This document shows, one piece after another, positions 1-7,595 of a stretch of 64,000 nucleotides of DNA. This stretch comes from Aureimonas frigidaquae (GTDB lineage: Bacteria > Pseudomonadota > Alphaproteobacteria > Rhizobiales > Rhizobiaceae), in contig NZ_BBWR01000016.1 of assembly GCF_001463905.1 (NCBI RefSeq), positions 1 to 64,000 of the forward strand. Reading direction: 5' to 3'. Under the pieces are notes generated by a model that was not told where the DNA came from, did not search any database, and saw only the letters and a program-made list of their open reading frames with translations. The stretch's first letter is position 1, and every line of letters starts with the position of its first letter. The position numbers and the translations under genes are program-made.

Positions 1-25
1 CCCCGCCGATACCGGCGGGGTTTTT
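1..25 (+). terminator. Rho-independent terminator
   Basis: A perfect 8-bp stem (CCCCGCCG paired with CGGCGGGG) around the loop ATAC is followed directly by TTTTT. This is a textbook intrinsic terminator on the + strand. The gene or RNA it ends lies to the left of the window. Confidence 0.85.
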
Positions 26-214
26 CGTTGGTGCGTGGGCAGGGCTTCCAGGAGATGACAACCCAAGCCACCCTTCTGAAAAGCGGTCTTGGAGATCCTC
101 CCCACGCCCAGCGGAAGAGCAAGAGTCCACACTGTCCGGTGTCGGTGGACTGGCGCTAAGCGCACTGTGCTGATCGAGATTCGCCTGGGGCGGGCGGGCG
201 ATCCCGGCTCGTGT

Positions 215-523
215 TCAGAGTGTCTGAATTTCGCCGGCAGCCACTTCAGCGCTGATGTCGATCAGGCACGTCGCGCCTCCCCTCACCGGGGCGCCGCCCC
301 ATCGCACGACATCCGCGGTGGAAAGCTCGATCTTGTAGCGCTTCCTGGATCGTTCGACGCCCGACCGTGTCGCCGTCTCCTTCCAGGCGACCGTCCCGCG
401 ATATCGGTCCGGCGGAAGGACGATGGTCCCGTCGATCCGCGTGTCGACCGAGACGAGAAAATCCATCGGCCCACCCATCATGCGGGAACCCTTGCGCAGC
501 CTTAGCCTCTTTTCGGCTTTCAT
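215..523 (-). CDS. Hypothetical protein, 102 aa
   Basis: I do not recognise this family. The reading frame has strong G/C preference at third codon positions, like the neighbouring real genes, and the translation has a balanced, soluble composition with a basic N-terminus (about residues 3-14). There are no membrane segments, signal peptide or cysteine motifs. It lies 49 bases downstream of another small gene on the same strand, so the two probably form a short operon. Frames on the opposite strand here are rich in Arg, Pro and Ser and look like shadows. The coding call is moderate and the function is unknown. Confidence 0.5.
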   Translation of the reverse strand: MKAEKRLRLRKGSRMMGGPMDFLVSVDTRIDGTIVLPPDRYRGTVAWKETATRSGVERSRKRYKIELSTADVVRWGGAPVRGGATCLIDISAEVAAGEIQTL

Positions 524-572
524 GCGTACCTCGCCATTACCGCCACCTGGATAAACCGTTGTGCGGTCGTCG

Positions 573-815
573 TCATGCTTCCCCCCGATCCCGGACCAGC
601 CGGCCCCGCGCCGTCAGGCGCCACCATCGCGCGCCGCGCCAGCCGACGTCGAACCGGGCAAGACCCATCTGCTCGAGTTGCGCCACGGCTTCCAGAATCG
701 CCGTCGGCAGCTCGGATTCCAGGCAGCCGATCGACTCGAAGTCCGACGCCCATCCGGTCAGGCGGATCACGGCCCGGCATTGTATGGGTGTCAGGTCTTC
801 GAAGCGCATGGCCAT
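573..815 (-). CDS. Small protein, possible winged-helix fold
   Basis: About 80 residues if translation starts at 815, where GGGA lies about nine bases upstream. In-frame ATGs at 827 and 809 are alternatives, and a longer upstream extension is Pro/Arg-rich and unlikely. The sequence alternates predicted helices with a central ELPTAILEAV helix, then a GLARFDVGWRGARWWRLTARG stretch that resembles the third helix and beta wing of a small winged-helix DNA-binding protein. That fold is an inference from pattern only. It is upstream of, and on the same strand as, the 102-aa unknown gene. Confidence 0.5.
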   Translation of the reverse strand: MAMRFEDLTPIQCRAVIRLTGWASDFESIGCLESELPTAILEAVAQLEQMGLARFDVGWRGARWWRLTARGRLVRDRGEA

Positions 816-1248
816 TCGCTTTCCCATGGTTTGGAACGGCTGCCAAGGTCGTGGCGTGCGAATGGGGCGGACCGGCCGGAAGGATGGCGGCGGCATCGTT
901 CCACCCGGCATGGTTCACGAGGTTCGAGGCTTGGAGGATTCCTGGCTCGTTCTCATGGCGATAGGACCGCTGCTGTTTGCTTGTCATCTCCTGACAGAGC
1001 TTGCGCGGACGAGGCGCTGGCGGGGCGGGGAGGGGACACCGGGCCGCGTAGCCTCCGATCTACCGGCAAGAACGATTGGACGCCGGCCGCTCCGCATATC
1101 CGAAGCCCAGCGTCCGCCTTCCATCCCTATGGCGCGTCGCGCTTGCCGCTCGTCAGGCGGAATGTTTGCGGCAGGAGCCCCGTGATCTCCTGCACGTCAC
1201 CGCGCCCGTCACGTTCGGCTTTGAAGTGCTGATGGCGAGGCTCGGGCG
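816..1248. other. Stretch of about 430 bases without a supportable gene
   Basis: It lies between the small minus-strand pair and the 3' end of the short-chain dehydrogenase. Frames on both strands are open by virtue of high GC but give Arg/Pro/Ala-rich translations with no motif. No strong terminator, repeat or RNA gene was seen. It may hold the promoter for the small pair, or a degraded gene beyond recognition. Confidence 0.4.
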
Positions 1249-2064
1249 CTAGCCGTTGCCGCGAAATTCCGGATAGAGGCTCATGCCGCCATCGACGAAG
1301 AGCGTCGTTCCGACGACATAGTCGGACGCGTCGCTTGCCAGCCATGCGACGGCACGGCCGACATCCTCCGGCGTGCCGATCCGCCCATAGGGGATGAGCT
1401 TCAGCATCTCGGCTTCCCCACCGTCGCTGTCGCGTTCCGCCTCGTTGATGGCGGTCGCAATGGCACCGGGCGCCACCGCATTGATGCGGATGCGCTCCTG
1501 CGCGACCTCCTGGGAGAGGGATTCCATCAGGAGTTTCAAGCCGCCCTTGGACGCCGCGTAATTGGCGCGGAAGGCCCAGGGTATGCGTTGGTGCACGGAG
1601 GAATTGAAGATCAGCTTGCCGGCTGCGCGGCTGACCTCGGGCCGCAGGCCCTTGGCCCGGAAGCGGCGGATGGCCTCGCGCGCGGTCAGGAAGGCGCCGG
1701 TCAGGTTGACGGAGATGACGGCGTTCCAATCGTCGAGGGACATGTCGGCGATGGGCCCGTCCTTCTGGCGTCCGGCATTGGAGAAGACGATGTCGAGCGG
1801 GCCGAACTGCGCCTGCGCGGCGTCGAACATGGCGATGACATCGTCCTGCGAGGCGACATCCCCCTGGATCAGGGTGCCGCGCACGCCCAGCGCCGTCACC
1901 CGGGAAAGGGTTTCCCGCGCGCCGTCGAGGGATGAGCGATAGTTGATCGCCACATCGGCGCCGGCCTCTGCCAGGGCGATGGCCGCCGCCTGGCCGATGC
2001 CGCTCGAAGCGCCGGTCACGAGGGCGGTCTGCCCGTCGAGCCGCAGCGTGTCAGGCAATGCCAT
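1249..2064 (-). CDS. SDR family oxidoreductase (glucose 1-dehydrogenase-like)
   Basis: A classical short-chain dehydrogenase of 271 aa, near the usual 250-270. The Rossmann cofactor motif TGASSGIG is at residues 17-24, NAG at 96-98, the catalytic Ser at 155-156, Tyr169 and Lys173 (YAASK). The C-terminal VDGGMSLYPEF matches SDRs annotated as glucose 1-dehydrogenase or 3-oxoacyl-ACP reductase-like, so NAD(P)-dependent oxidation of a sugar or other alcohol is likely; the substrate cannot be read from sequence. Its start overlaps the end of the GH15 gene by 14 bases, so the two are co-transcribed and translationally coupled. This favours a carbohydrate substrate. Confidence 0.85.
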   Translation of the reverse strand: MALPDTLRLDGQTALVTGASSGIGQAAAIALAEAGADVAINYRSSLDGARETLSRVTALGVRGTLIQGDVASQDDVIAMFDAAQAQFGPLDIVFSNAGRQKDGPIADMSLDDWNAVISVNLTGAFLTAREAIRRFRAKGLRPEVSRAAGKLIFNSSVHQRIPWAFRANYAASKGGLKLLMESLSQEVAQERIRINAVAPGAIATAINEAERDSDGGEAEMLKLIPYGRIGTPEDVGRAVAWLASDASDYVVGTTLFVDGGMSLYPEFRGNG

Positions 2065-3913
2065 CGGGATCCTCCAGAATGTGATTGTGGGTTCCGCCCG
2101 TCCGCGATTGCGACAGGGCCCGGTCCAGCCAGATGGCCGCGGAGATCAGCGAAAGATGGGTCAGCCCTTGCGGAAAGTTGCCCAAATGATCCCCGGCCGA
2201 GGACAGCTCTTCCGCATAGAGGCCGAGATGGTTGGCATAGGAGTGGAGCTTCTCGAACATGAGGCGCGCTTCGGCCACCTGCCCGGTCCGGGCGAGGGCC
2301 TCCACATACCAGAAGGAGCAGATGGTGAAGGTCCCTTCCTCGCCCTCCAGCCCATCGAAGCTGGCTTCTGCATTGTCGTAGCGCTTGACCAGACAGTCGT
2401 GGACAAGCTTTTCCTGGACGACGCGCAGGGTCGAGGTCCAGAGTGGATCGCGCGGGTTGATGAAGCGCACGAGCGGCATGAGCAGCACCACCGCATCGAC
2501 GGCCGTCCCGCCCTTGGTCTGGGTGAAGGCGCCGACATCCGGGTTCCAGAATTCCGTCAGGATGGTCTCCTGGATGCGGTCGCGTTCGACGCGCCACAGA
2601 TCCATGTCGCAGGGCAGGGACTGGCGCATGGCGATGCGCAGGCCCCGGTCCAGCGCCACCCAGCACATGAGGCGCGAGGACAAGTATTCTTCATCCTCGC
2701 CGCGGCTTTCCCAGATCCCCTTGTCCTTCAGGCGCCAGTTGGCGGCCACCCAGTCGAGCATGCTCGCCATCTTGCGCCAGGCGGAGGTGGTGGGTTTGCC
2801 GCGCGCCTTGGTCGAGATGTAGACGGCGTCCATGAACTCGCCGAAAATGTCCATCTGGCGCTGGGTATAGGCCTCGTTGCCGATCCGAACGGGCCGCGAC
2901 CCTTCATAGCCTGGAACATGGTCGAGTTCCCTCTCGGTCAGGTCGTCCTCTCCGTTCATGGCATACATGATCTGCAGGCCCGGCCCGTCCTCCGGTTCCT
3001 CCATGACGCGTTCCATCAGGAAGTGGATGAAGGCTTCCGCCTCGTCATAATAATTCAGGCGCGAGAAGGCGTAGAGCGTGAAGGCGGAGTCCCGCACCCA
3101 GCAGAACCGGTAGTCCCAGTTGCGCTCTCCGCCCAGGACTTCCGGCAGGCCGAAGGTCGCGGCGGCGGCGATGGAGCCATGATCGCGCGAGGTGAGGAGC
3201 TTCAGGGTCAGGGCCGAACGGGTGACCAGCTCCTTCCAATTGTTGGGATAGGTCCCTTCGCCGACCCAGCCATGCCAGAAGTGGCTCGTATCGGCAAAGG
3301 AGCGGCGGACATATTCCTTGTCGATCCGGGGATGCCCGATCCGGCCGGGGCAGAAGACGACGTGGAGCGTCTGCCCTTCCTCCAGCGTCCATTGGCCGTG
3401 AATGCCGTCGGCTTCCAGCGCCAAAGGGCGGTCGCTGTAGAAGAAGGCCGAATGGTCCTTCCCGGCCTGTGTCCATGTCAGGTGAACGCCGCCCTCGACC
3501 GGCTCCATCGAAATCGCGGCGCGCCCGTAGTCGGGCCGTGGCGTGATGAGGAGCTGGAAGGTGACGGTGCCGAGCACCGCCTTAGCCCGGCGGACGATGC
3601 GGCCCGATTCGTCCACTGGCATGAAGTCCGACACTTCGCCGATGGACCCGTCGCCCAGGAATCGCGTCAGGAGGATGTTGGTGTCCGGCAAATAGATCTG
3701 CCGGGTCGCGCCGCCGCAGCCCGGCACATGCAGCCGGAACTCGCCCATGTCCTCGCCCAGGAGATGCCCGAAGAGCGTGGGCGAATCGAAGTGCGGGTAG
3801 CAGAAGAAGTCGATCGTGCCGTCCATGGCGACGAGGGCCGTCGTTCGCATGTCGCCGATGATTCCGTGCTCGGAAATGCGGTTGCGGGCCTGGCGCGCTT
3901 TGGGCTCGGTCAT
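2051..3913 (-). CDS. Glycoside hydrolase family 15 protein
   Basis: A 620-aa cytoplasmic protein without a signal peptide. The N-terminal part (about residues 10-220) is the beta-rich domain typical of bacterial GH15 (SEHGIIGDMRTTALV near the start). The (alpha/alpha)6 catalytic domain follows, with NWDYRFCWVRDSAFTL at 265-280 and the GLEGEEGTFTICSFW block near 535-550 that carries a catalytic-type acidic residue. Bacterial members are glucoamylase-, trehalase- or oligosaccharide hydrolase-like; the substrate is not decided here. It is first in a two-gene minus-strand operon with an SDR, suggesting release and oxidation of a sugar. The upstream 260 bases separate it from a divergent gene and must contain both promoters. 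Confidence 0.85.
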   Translation of the reverse strand: MTEPKARQARNRISEHGIIGDMRTTALVAMDGTIDFFCYPHFDSPTLFGHLLGEDMGEFRLHVPGCGGATRQIYLPDTNILLTRFLGDGSIGEVSDFMPVDESGRIVRRAKAVLGTVTFQLLITPRPDYGRAAISMEPVEGGVHLTWTQAGKDHSAFFYSDRPLALEADGIHGQWTLEEGQTLHVVFCPGRIGHPRIDKEYVRRSFADTSHFWHGWVGEGTYPNNWKELVTRSALTLKLLTSRDHGSIAAAATFGLPEVLGGERNWDYRFCWVRDSAFTLYAFSRLNYYDEAEAFIHFLMERVMEEPEDGPGLQIMYAMNGEDDLTERELDHVPGYEGSRPVRIGNEAYTQRQMDIFGEFMDAVYISTKARGKPTTSAWRKMASMLDWVAANWRLKDKGIWESRGEDEEYLSSRLMCWVALDRGLRIAMRQSLPCDMDLWRVERDRIQETILTEFWNPDVGAFTQTKGGTAVDAVVLLMPLVRFINPRDPLWTSTLRVVQEKLVHDCLVKRYDNAEASFDGLEGEEGTFTICSFWYVEALARTGQVAEARLMFEKLHSYANHLGLYAEELSSAGDHLGNFPQGLTHLSLISAAIWLDRALSQSRTGGTHNHILEDPDGIA

Positions 3914-4175
3914 TGGGCGGCTTCATCCTTACTGTCGTTGCGCGGACCCACGCGTCGGCGCCTTGCCATAAAGAATGCGAGCGCCGCGCGGTTCCGACGC
4001 GGCTGGACCGTCAGCGCTCCGACACAAAAACGTGCGATCCTGGTCAGGCCCGGGCGGATGCAACGAGCGGGCGTTTTTCGGCCTCGTATGCGGCATTGAC
4101 CACAGCGGGTGATTCCCCCTTGCGGCAAGATGTTCTACATGGGGGGAGGTGCCGCCAAGGCCGAGCGGGGGTGTA

Positions 4176-5123
4176 ATGAGTGCAATGGAGACGAGCCTGC
4201 GGCGCGCGCTGCAGAACGGTAACGCCGCCGATCCGGAATTCAGGCTTTCCATCTACCAGGCCTCCGAACGGGCGATGGAAAAGATGCTGTCGGACAAGGG
4301 CGTGCCGGCGGCCGAGGCAACGCAGCGTCGTCATGCGCTGGCCAGTGCCATAGCGCAGATCGAAGCCGATTACGGGCCGGGCGATGGCCTGGAGGCCGGC
4401 CATGGGGACAGCCAGGGCGACGTTGGCTATGCCGACACGTTCGACGATGCCACGCACACCGGCGCCCCGCAGGATACCCCGGCGTATGAGGATGCGCCGG
4501 CGGCGCGCCGGGCGGCGCCCGTGCGGGGGCGCAGCCCCTTCCTGTCGCCGGCCTTTCTGGGCGTCGTCGCCGCGCTGTTCCTGGTGATCCTTCTCTATAT
4601 CGTCAGCACCGTCTTCCAGGGCGGCGATGGCGCGCAGGAACAGTCCGGCACCACCTCCTCCGATACGGCGGCGACGGCAGGCAATCTGTCCTGGATCAAC
4701 GTCTTTTCCGGCGGCAATATCGACGTCCTCGCCACGCCGCAGGGCGGCCGGGTCGAGGCCATTTCGCTCGACGGGCGCGATGCCGTGCGCATGCAGGCGC
4801 CGGAAGGCCAGTCGGGCGAAGTGCTCCTGAATGTCGGTCCCGGCCTCGTCGGCGAGCTTGCGGGCTCGACCGTGCGTGTGGAACTGACCGCCGGCTCGCC
4901 CGATTCCAACGCGCGCGAGTTCAGCGTCCGCTGCCTGTTCGGAGAGGCCAGCGTCTGCGACAGGCAGCGTTTCGTGACCAGCATGCAGGAGGAAGCCTTC
5001 GTCTTCGACGTCGCCGTCCCGCGCGATGCGGCAACGCCGGCCAGCCTGGCGATCGCGCCGGGCGTGGGCGGCGCGGGCGGGGACATCGATCTCTTCGCGG
5101 TGCGCGTGCGCGTTCTCGGATAG
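4176..5123 (+). CDS. Single-pass membrane protein upstream of phoR
   Basis: The start at 4176 is preferred because a G-rich ribosome site precedes it and the conserved-looking sequence begins there; an upstream in-frame ATG at 4149 adds only nine unlikely residues. The 315-aa protein has a soluble helical N-terminus (about 1-65, LRRALQNGNAADPEFRLSIY), an acidic low-complexity linker (66-120), one transmembrane segment (about 125-147) and a C-terminal domain of about 165 aa predicted to be periplasmic, with two Cys in a beta-rich context (RCLFGEASVC). I do not recognise a named domain. It ends 12 bases before the PhoR-like kinase, so the two are probably co-expressed. Confidence 0.7.
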   Translation: MSAMETSLRRALQNGNAADPEFRLSIYQASERAMEKMLSDKGVPAAEATQRRHALASAIAQIEADYGPGDGLEAGHGDSQGDVGYADTFDDATHTGAPQDTPAYEDAPAARRAAPVRGRSPFLSPAFLGVVAALFLVILLYIVSTVFQGGDGAQEQSGTTSSDTAATAGNLSWINVFSGGNIDVLATPQGGRVEAISLDGRDAVRMQAPEGQSGEVLLNVGPGLVGELAGSTVRVELTAGSPDSNAREFSVRCLFGEASVCDRQRFVTSMQEEAFVFDVAVPRDAATPASLAIAPGVGGAGGDIDLFAVRVRVLG

Positions 5124-5135
5124 GTCTGTCCCGCC

Positions 5136-6278
5136 ATGCCTGCCCCTGCGGCGTCCCCGTTCCAGTTCCTTCGAAAGCTTCTGTCGGGCCAGGGCCAGGC
5201 GGGGGAGCGCAAGACGCGGCGGGCGCCCGGCGTGGCCTGGCCGGATGCCGGCATGAAAGCGGTCCTGGAGGCGATGCAGGAGCCGGCGCTCCTGGCCGAC
5301 CGTGCGCTGACCCTGCGCTTCTGCAACGCCGCCAGCCAGACGACCTTTGGCGCCATGGCGCTGGGCGATCCCGTCTCCTTGCGCTTCCGCACGCCCGAGC
5401 TCGTCGCGGCGGCGCAGGCCGTGCTCACCGATGCCCAGCCGCGCCGCGTGGCCCTGATGGAGCGCTCGCCCCTGGCCCGCTTCTTCGAGATCGAAATCGC
5501 CGGCATCCGGCCCGAAGGGGCGGATGCCCCGGTGCTCCTTCTGTTCATCATGCGGGACAGGACCGGTGAGCGGAAAATCGAGCGGATGCGGACCGACTTC
5601 GTGGCCAATGCCAGCCATGAGCTGCGCACGCCGCTCGCCTCGCTGATCGGCTTTATCGAAACCCTGCAGGGGCCGGCCCGCAACGACGTGAAGGCGCGGG
5701 AGCGTTTCCTGGACATCATGCGCGAACAGGCCGGGCGCATGTCGCGCCTCCTGGACGATCTTCTGTCCCTGTCACGGATCGAGATGCGTCCGGCGCTGGC
5801 GCCGGGCGAGCGGGCCAATCTGTGTGAAATCCTCACCTCCGTCCGCGACGCGATGGAGGCCCGGGCGCTGGCGGCGGGCCTGTCCCTCGAACTCGTGCTC
5901 CCGAAGACACCCGTCATCGTGAACGGCAATGCGGACGAACTCTCGCAGGTCTTTTCCAATCTGGTGGAAAATGCCGTCAAATATGCCGGGGGCGGGGAGC
6001 GGGTGATCCTCGGCCTGCGCAGCGTGGTTCAGGACGCCAATATCGTCGAAGCCTATGTGCAGGATTTCGGGAAGGGCATCGCGGCCGAACACGTGCCGCG
6101 CCTGACCGAACGCTTCTACCGGGTCGAGGACGGCAAGACCAAAGCCATCGTCGGAACGGGCCTCGGCCTGTCCATCGTGCGCAACATATTGCAGCGCCAT
6201 CAGACGCGACTCCAGGTGCAGAGCCGCCCGGAATCGGGCTCGACCTTCTCGGTCCGTTTCACATTGATGAAGGCATAA
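5136..6278 (+). CDS. phoR: PhoR-type phosphate-regulon sensor histidine kinase
   Basis: A 380-aa two-component kinase. A PAS-like domain spans about residues 40-140. The HisKA domain has NASHELRTP with the phospho-acceptor His161. The HATPase domain has the N-box NLVENAVKYA (Asn279), DFGKGI at 310-315 and GTGLGLSIV at 340-348. Its position just before pstSCAB-phoU-phoB identifies it as PhoR, which phosphorylates PhoB when phosphate is low and is held off by Pst/PhoU. Oddly, no transmembrane segment is visible: the N-terminus (1-40) is basic and hydrophilic, whereas PhoR proteins usually have at least one membrane helix. It may rely on PstC/PhoU or on the membrane protein encoded upstream for localisation. 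Confidence 0.9.
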   Translation: MPAPAASPFQFLRKLLSGQGQAGERKTRRAPGVAWPDAGMKAVLEAMQEPALLADRALTLRFCNAASQTTFGAMALGDPVSLRFRTPELVAAAQAVLTDAQPRRVALMERSPLARFFEIEIAGIRPEGADAPVLLLFIMRDRTGERKIERMRTDFVANASHELRTPLASLIGFIETLQGPARNDVKARERFLDIMREQAGRMSRLLDDLLSLSRIEMRPALAPGERANLCEILTSVRDAMEARALAAGLSLELVLPKTPVIVNGNADELSQVFSNLVENAVKYAGGGERVILGLRSVVQDANIVEAYVQDFGKGIAAEHVPRLTERFYRVEDGKTKAIVGTGLGLSIVRNILQRHQTRLQVQSRPESGSTFSVRFTLMKA

Positions 6279-6320
6279 GCGGCGTCGTTTCCGTTTCACC
6301 AACGATAACAGCATCTTGCA

Positions 6321-6349
6321 CTGTCACAAATCGGCAATCCATCCGTCAT
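6321..6349 (+). promoter_or_regulatory. Pho box upstream of pstS
   Basis: Three 7-bp units spaced 11 bp apart, as PhoB requires: CTGTCAC, CGGCAAT and CCGTCAT, separated by AAAT and CCAT. The first and third match the consensus CTGTCAT at six of seven positions; the middle unit is weak. The site is 114 bases upstream of the pstS start, a suitable distance for PhoB activation. It implies that pstSCAB-phoU-phoB is induced in low phosphate and that phoB is autoregulated through this operon. Confidence 0.75.
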
Positions 6350-6462
6350 ATACGGTTCAAGGCGACGGTTTAGACGGTTGCTGAGACCCGGAGCACGGGC
6401 CGTACGAGACGGCCCTGTGGGTTGGCAGCCTATCCAGACAACTCCCTGAAGGAGCAGATTTC

Positions 6463-7509
6463 GTGACGACCAAGATTTATGCCGGCCTCGCGCTCGGCGC
6501 AGCCTTCTTCATGTCCGCCGGCGCCCAGGCGCAGTCGGTGGAGCGCATCCAGATGGCCGGTTCGTCGACCGTGCTGCCCTATGCGCAGATCGTGGCCGAG
6601 AATTTCGGCGAGGTCTATCCCGACTTCCCGACCCCGATCGTCGAATCCGGCGGCACGTCCGGTGGCTTCCGCCAGTTCTGCCAGGGCGTCGGCTCGCAGA
6701 CGATCGACATCGCCAACGCATCCCGCCCGATCAAGGAGTCGGAGCTGAAGGCGTGCACGGATGCCGGCGTGACCGACATCCAGGAAGTCAAGTTCGGCTA
6801 TGACGGCATCGTCTTCGCGTCCGCCGCTTCCGGCGCCGATTTCGTGCTGACGCCGGCCATGGTCTTCAACGCCCTGGCCGCCAAGGTGGTCAAGGACGGC
6901 AAGGTCGTCGACAACGCCGTGACCAATTGGTCGGACGTCGATGCCTCGCTCCCCAACCAGACGATCACCGCCTTCATCCCGGCCGAAAATCACGGCACGC
7001 GCGAAGTCTTCGACGAGAAGCTCCTGGCCGCCGGCTGCGATGCATCCGGCGCGCTCGCGGCCTTCAAGGCGTCCGGCATGGACGACAAGGCCGCCCATGA
7101 CCAGTGCATCACGGTGCGCGGCGGCAACATCACGACCGACATTTCGGGCGACTACACCGAGACCCTGTCGCGCATCGACGCCAATCCGCAGGGCATCGGC
7201 GTGTTCGGCCTGGCCTTCTACGAGCAGAACCAGGACCGCCTGAAGGTCGCCACCATCGACGGCGTGACCCCGTCGGTCGAGACCATCTCCGCCGGTGAGT
7301 ATCCGGTGTCGCGGCCGCTCTTCTTCTACGTCAAGAAGGCGCATGTCGGCGTCGTTCCCGGCCTGAAGGAGTTCGTCGAATTCTTCCTCGACGACCAGAT
7401 GGTCGGCCCCGACAGCCCGCTGGCCGCCTATGGCCTCGTCCCGGCGCCGGATGCCGAGCGTGATGCGGCCCGCGAAGCCTTCGCGGCCGGCACCACCGTC
7501 CAGGGCTGA
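6463..7509 (+). CDS. pstS: Phosphate ABC transporter substrate-binding protein PstS
   Basis: The GTG start has a good ribosome site (GAAGGAG, 6448-6454). The 348-aa product has a signal peptide of about 23 residues ending AQA-Q, with no lipobox, so it is a soluble periplasmic protein. The phosphate-binding loop MAGSSTVLPYA follows the signal, and ESGGTSGGFRQFC is the second ligand-contacting segment. It delivers phosphate to PstCA. It lies behind a Pho box, and a terminator-like hairpin separates it from pstC, which would let PstS be made in excess over the membrane parts. Confidence 0.95.
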   Translation: MTTKIYAGLALGAAFFMSAGAQAQSVERIQMAGSSTVLPYAQIVAENFGEVYPDFPTPIVESGGTSGGFRQFCQGVGSQTIDIANASRPIKESELKACTDAGVTDIQEVKFGYDGIVFASAASGADFVLTPAMVFNALAAKVVKDGKVVDNAVTNWSDVDASLPNQTITAFIPAENHGTREVFDEKLLAAGCDASGALAAFKASGMDDKAAHDQCITVRGGNITTDISGDYTETLSRIDANPQGIGVFGLAFYEQNQDRLKVATIDGVTPSVETISAGEYPVSRPLFFYVKKAHVGVVPGLKEFVEFFLDDQMVGPDSPLAAYGLVPAPDAERDAAREAFAAGTTVQG

Positions 7510-7530
7510 CCCCACATCCAGTCGACATGG

Positions 7531-7559
7531 CCGGGCCCGCATGATGCGGGCCCGGTTTT
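7531..7559 (+). terminator. Attenuator/terminator between pstS and pstC
   Basis: A perfect 11-bp stem (CCGGGCCCGCA paired with TGCGGGCCCGG, loop TGA) is followed by TTTT. It starts 22 bases after the pstS stop and ends 36 bases before pstC. Partial termination here, or 3'-end protection of the pstS message, would give high PstS relative to PstCAB, as is common for binding-protein-dependent importers. Confidence 0.8.
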
Positions 7560-7595
7560 CACGCCCGCAGCCGCGGGCCCTGCCGGGATGGAGCA

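Noticed and set aside
520-987. Alternative 155-codon minus-strand frame overlapping the small pair at the left end
   Set aside because: It overlaps the 573-815 gene in another frame, and its His/Arg/Asp/Gly-rich composition looks like a shadow. The chosen frame has the more protein-like sequence.
1943-4099. Very long open frame (718 codons) on the + strand opposite the GH15 gene
   Set aside because: It is antisense to a clear GH15 protein with complete motifs, its composition is skewed (Gly/His/Val/Pro runs), and no domain is visible. High GC leaves such frames open by chance.
3914-4175. Search for promoters or operators between the GH15 gene and the phoR-side membrane protein
   Set aside because: TTGACC occurs but no -10 element at a fitting distance, and no symmetrical site stood out. 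The region must hold promoters but I could not place them.
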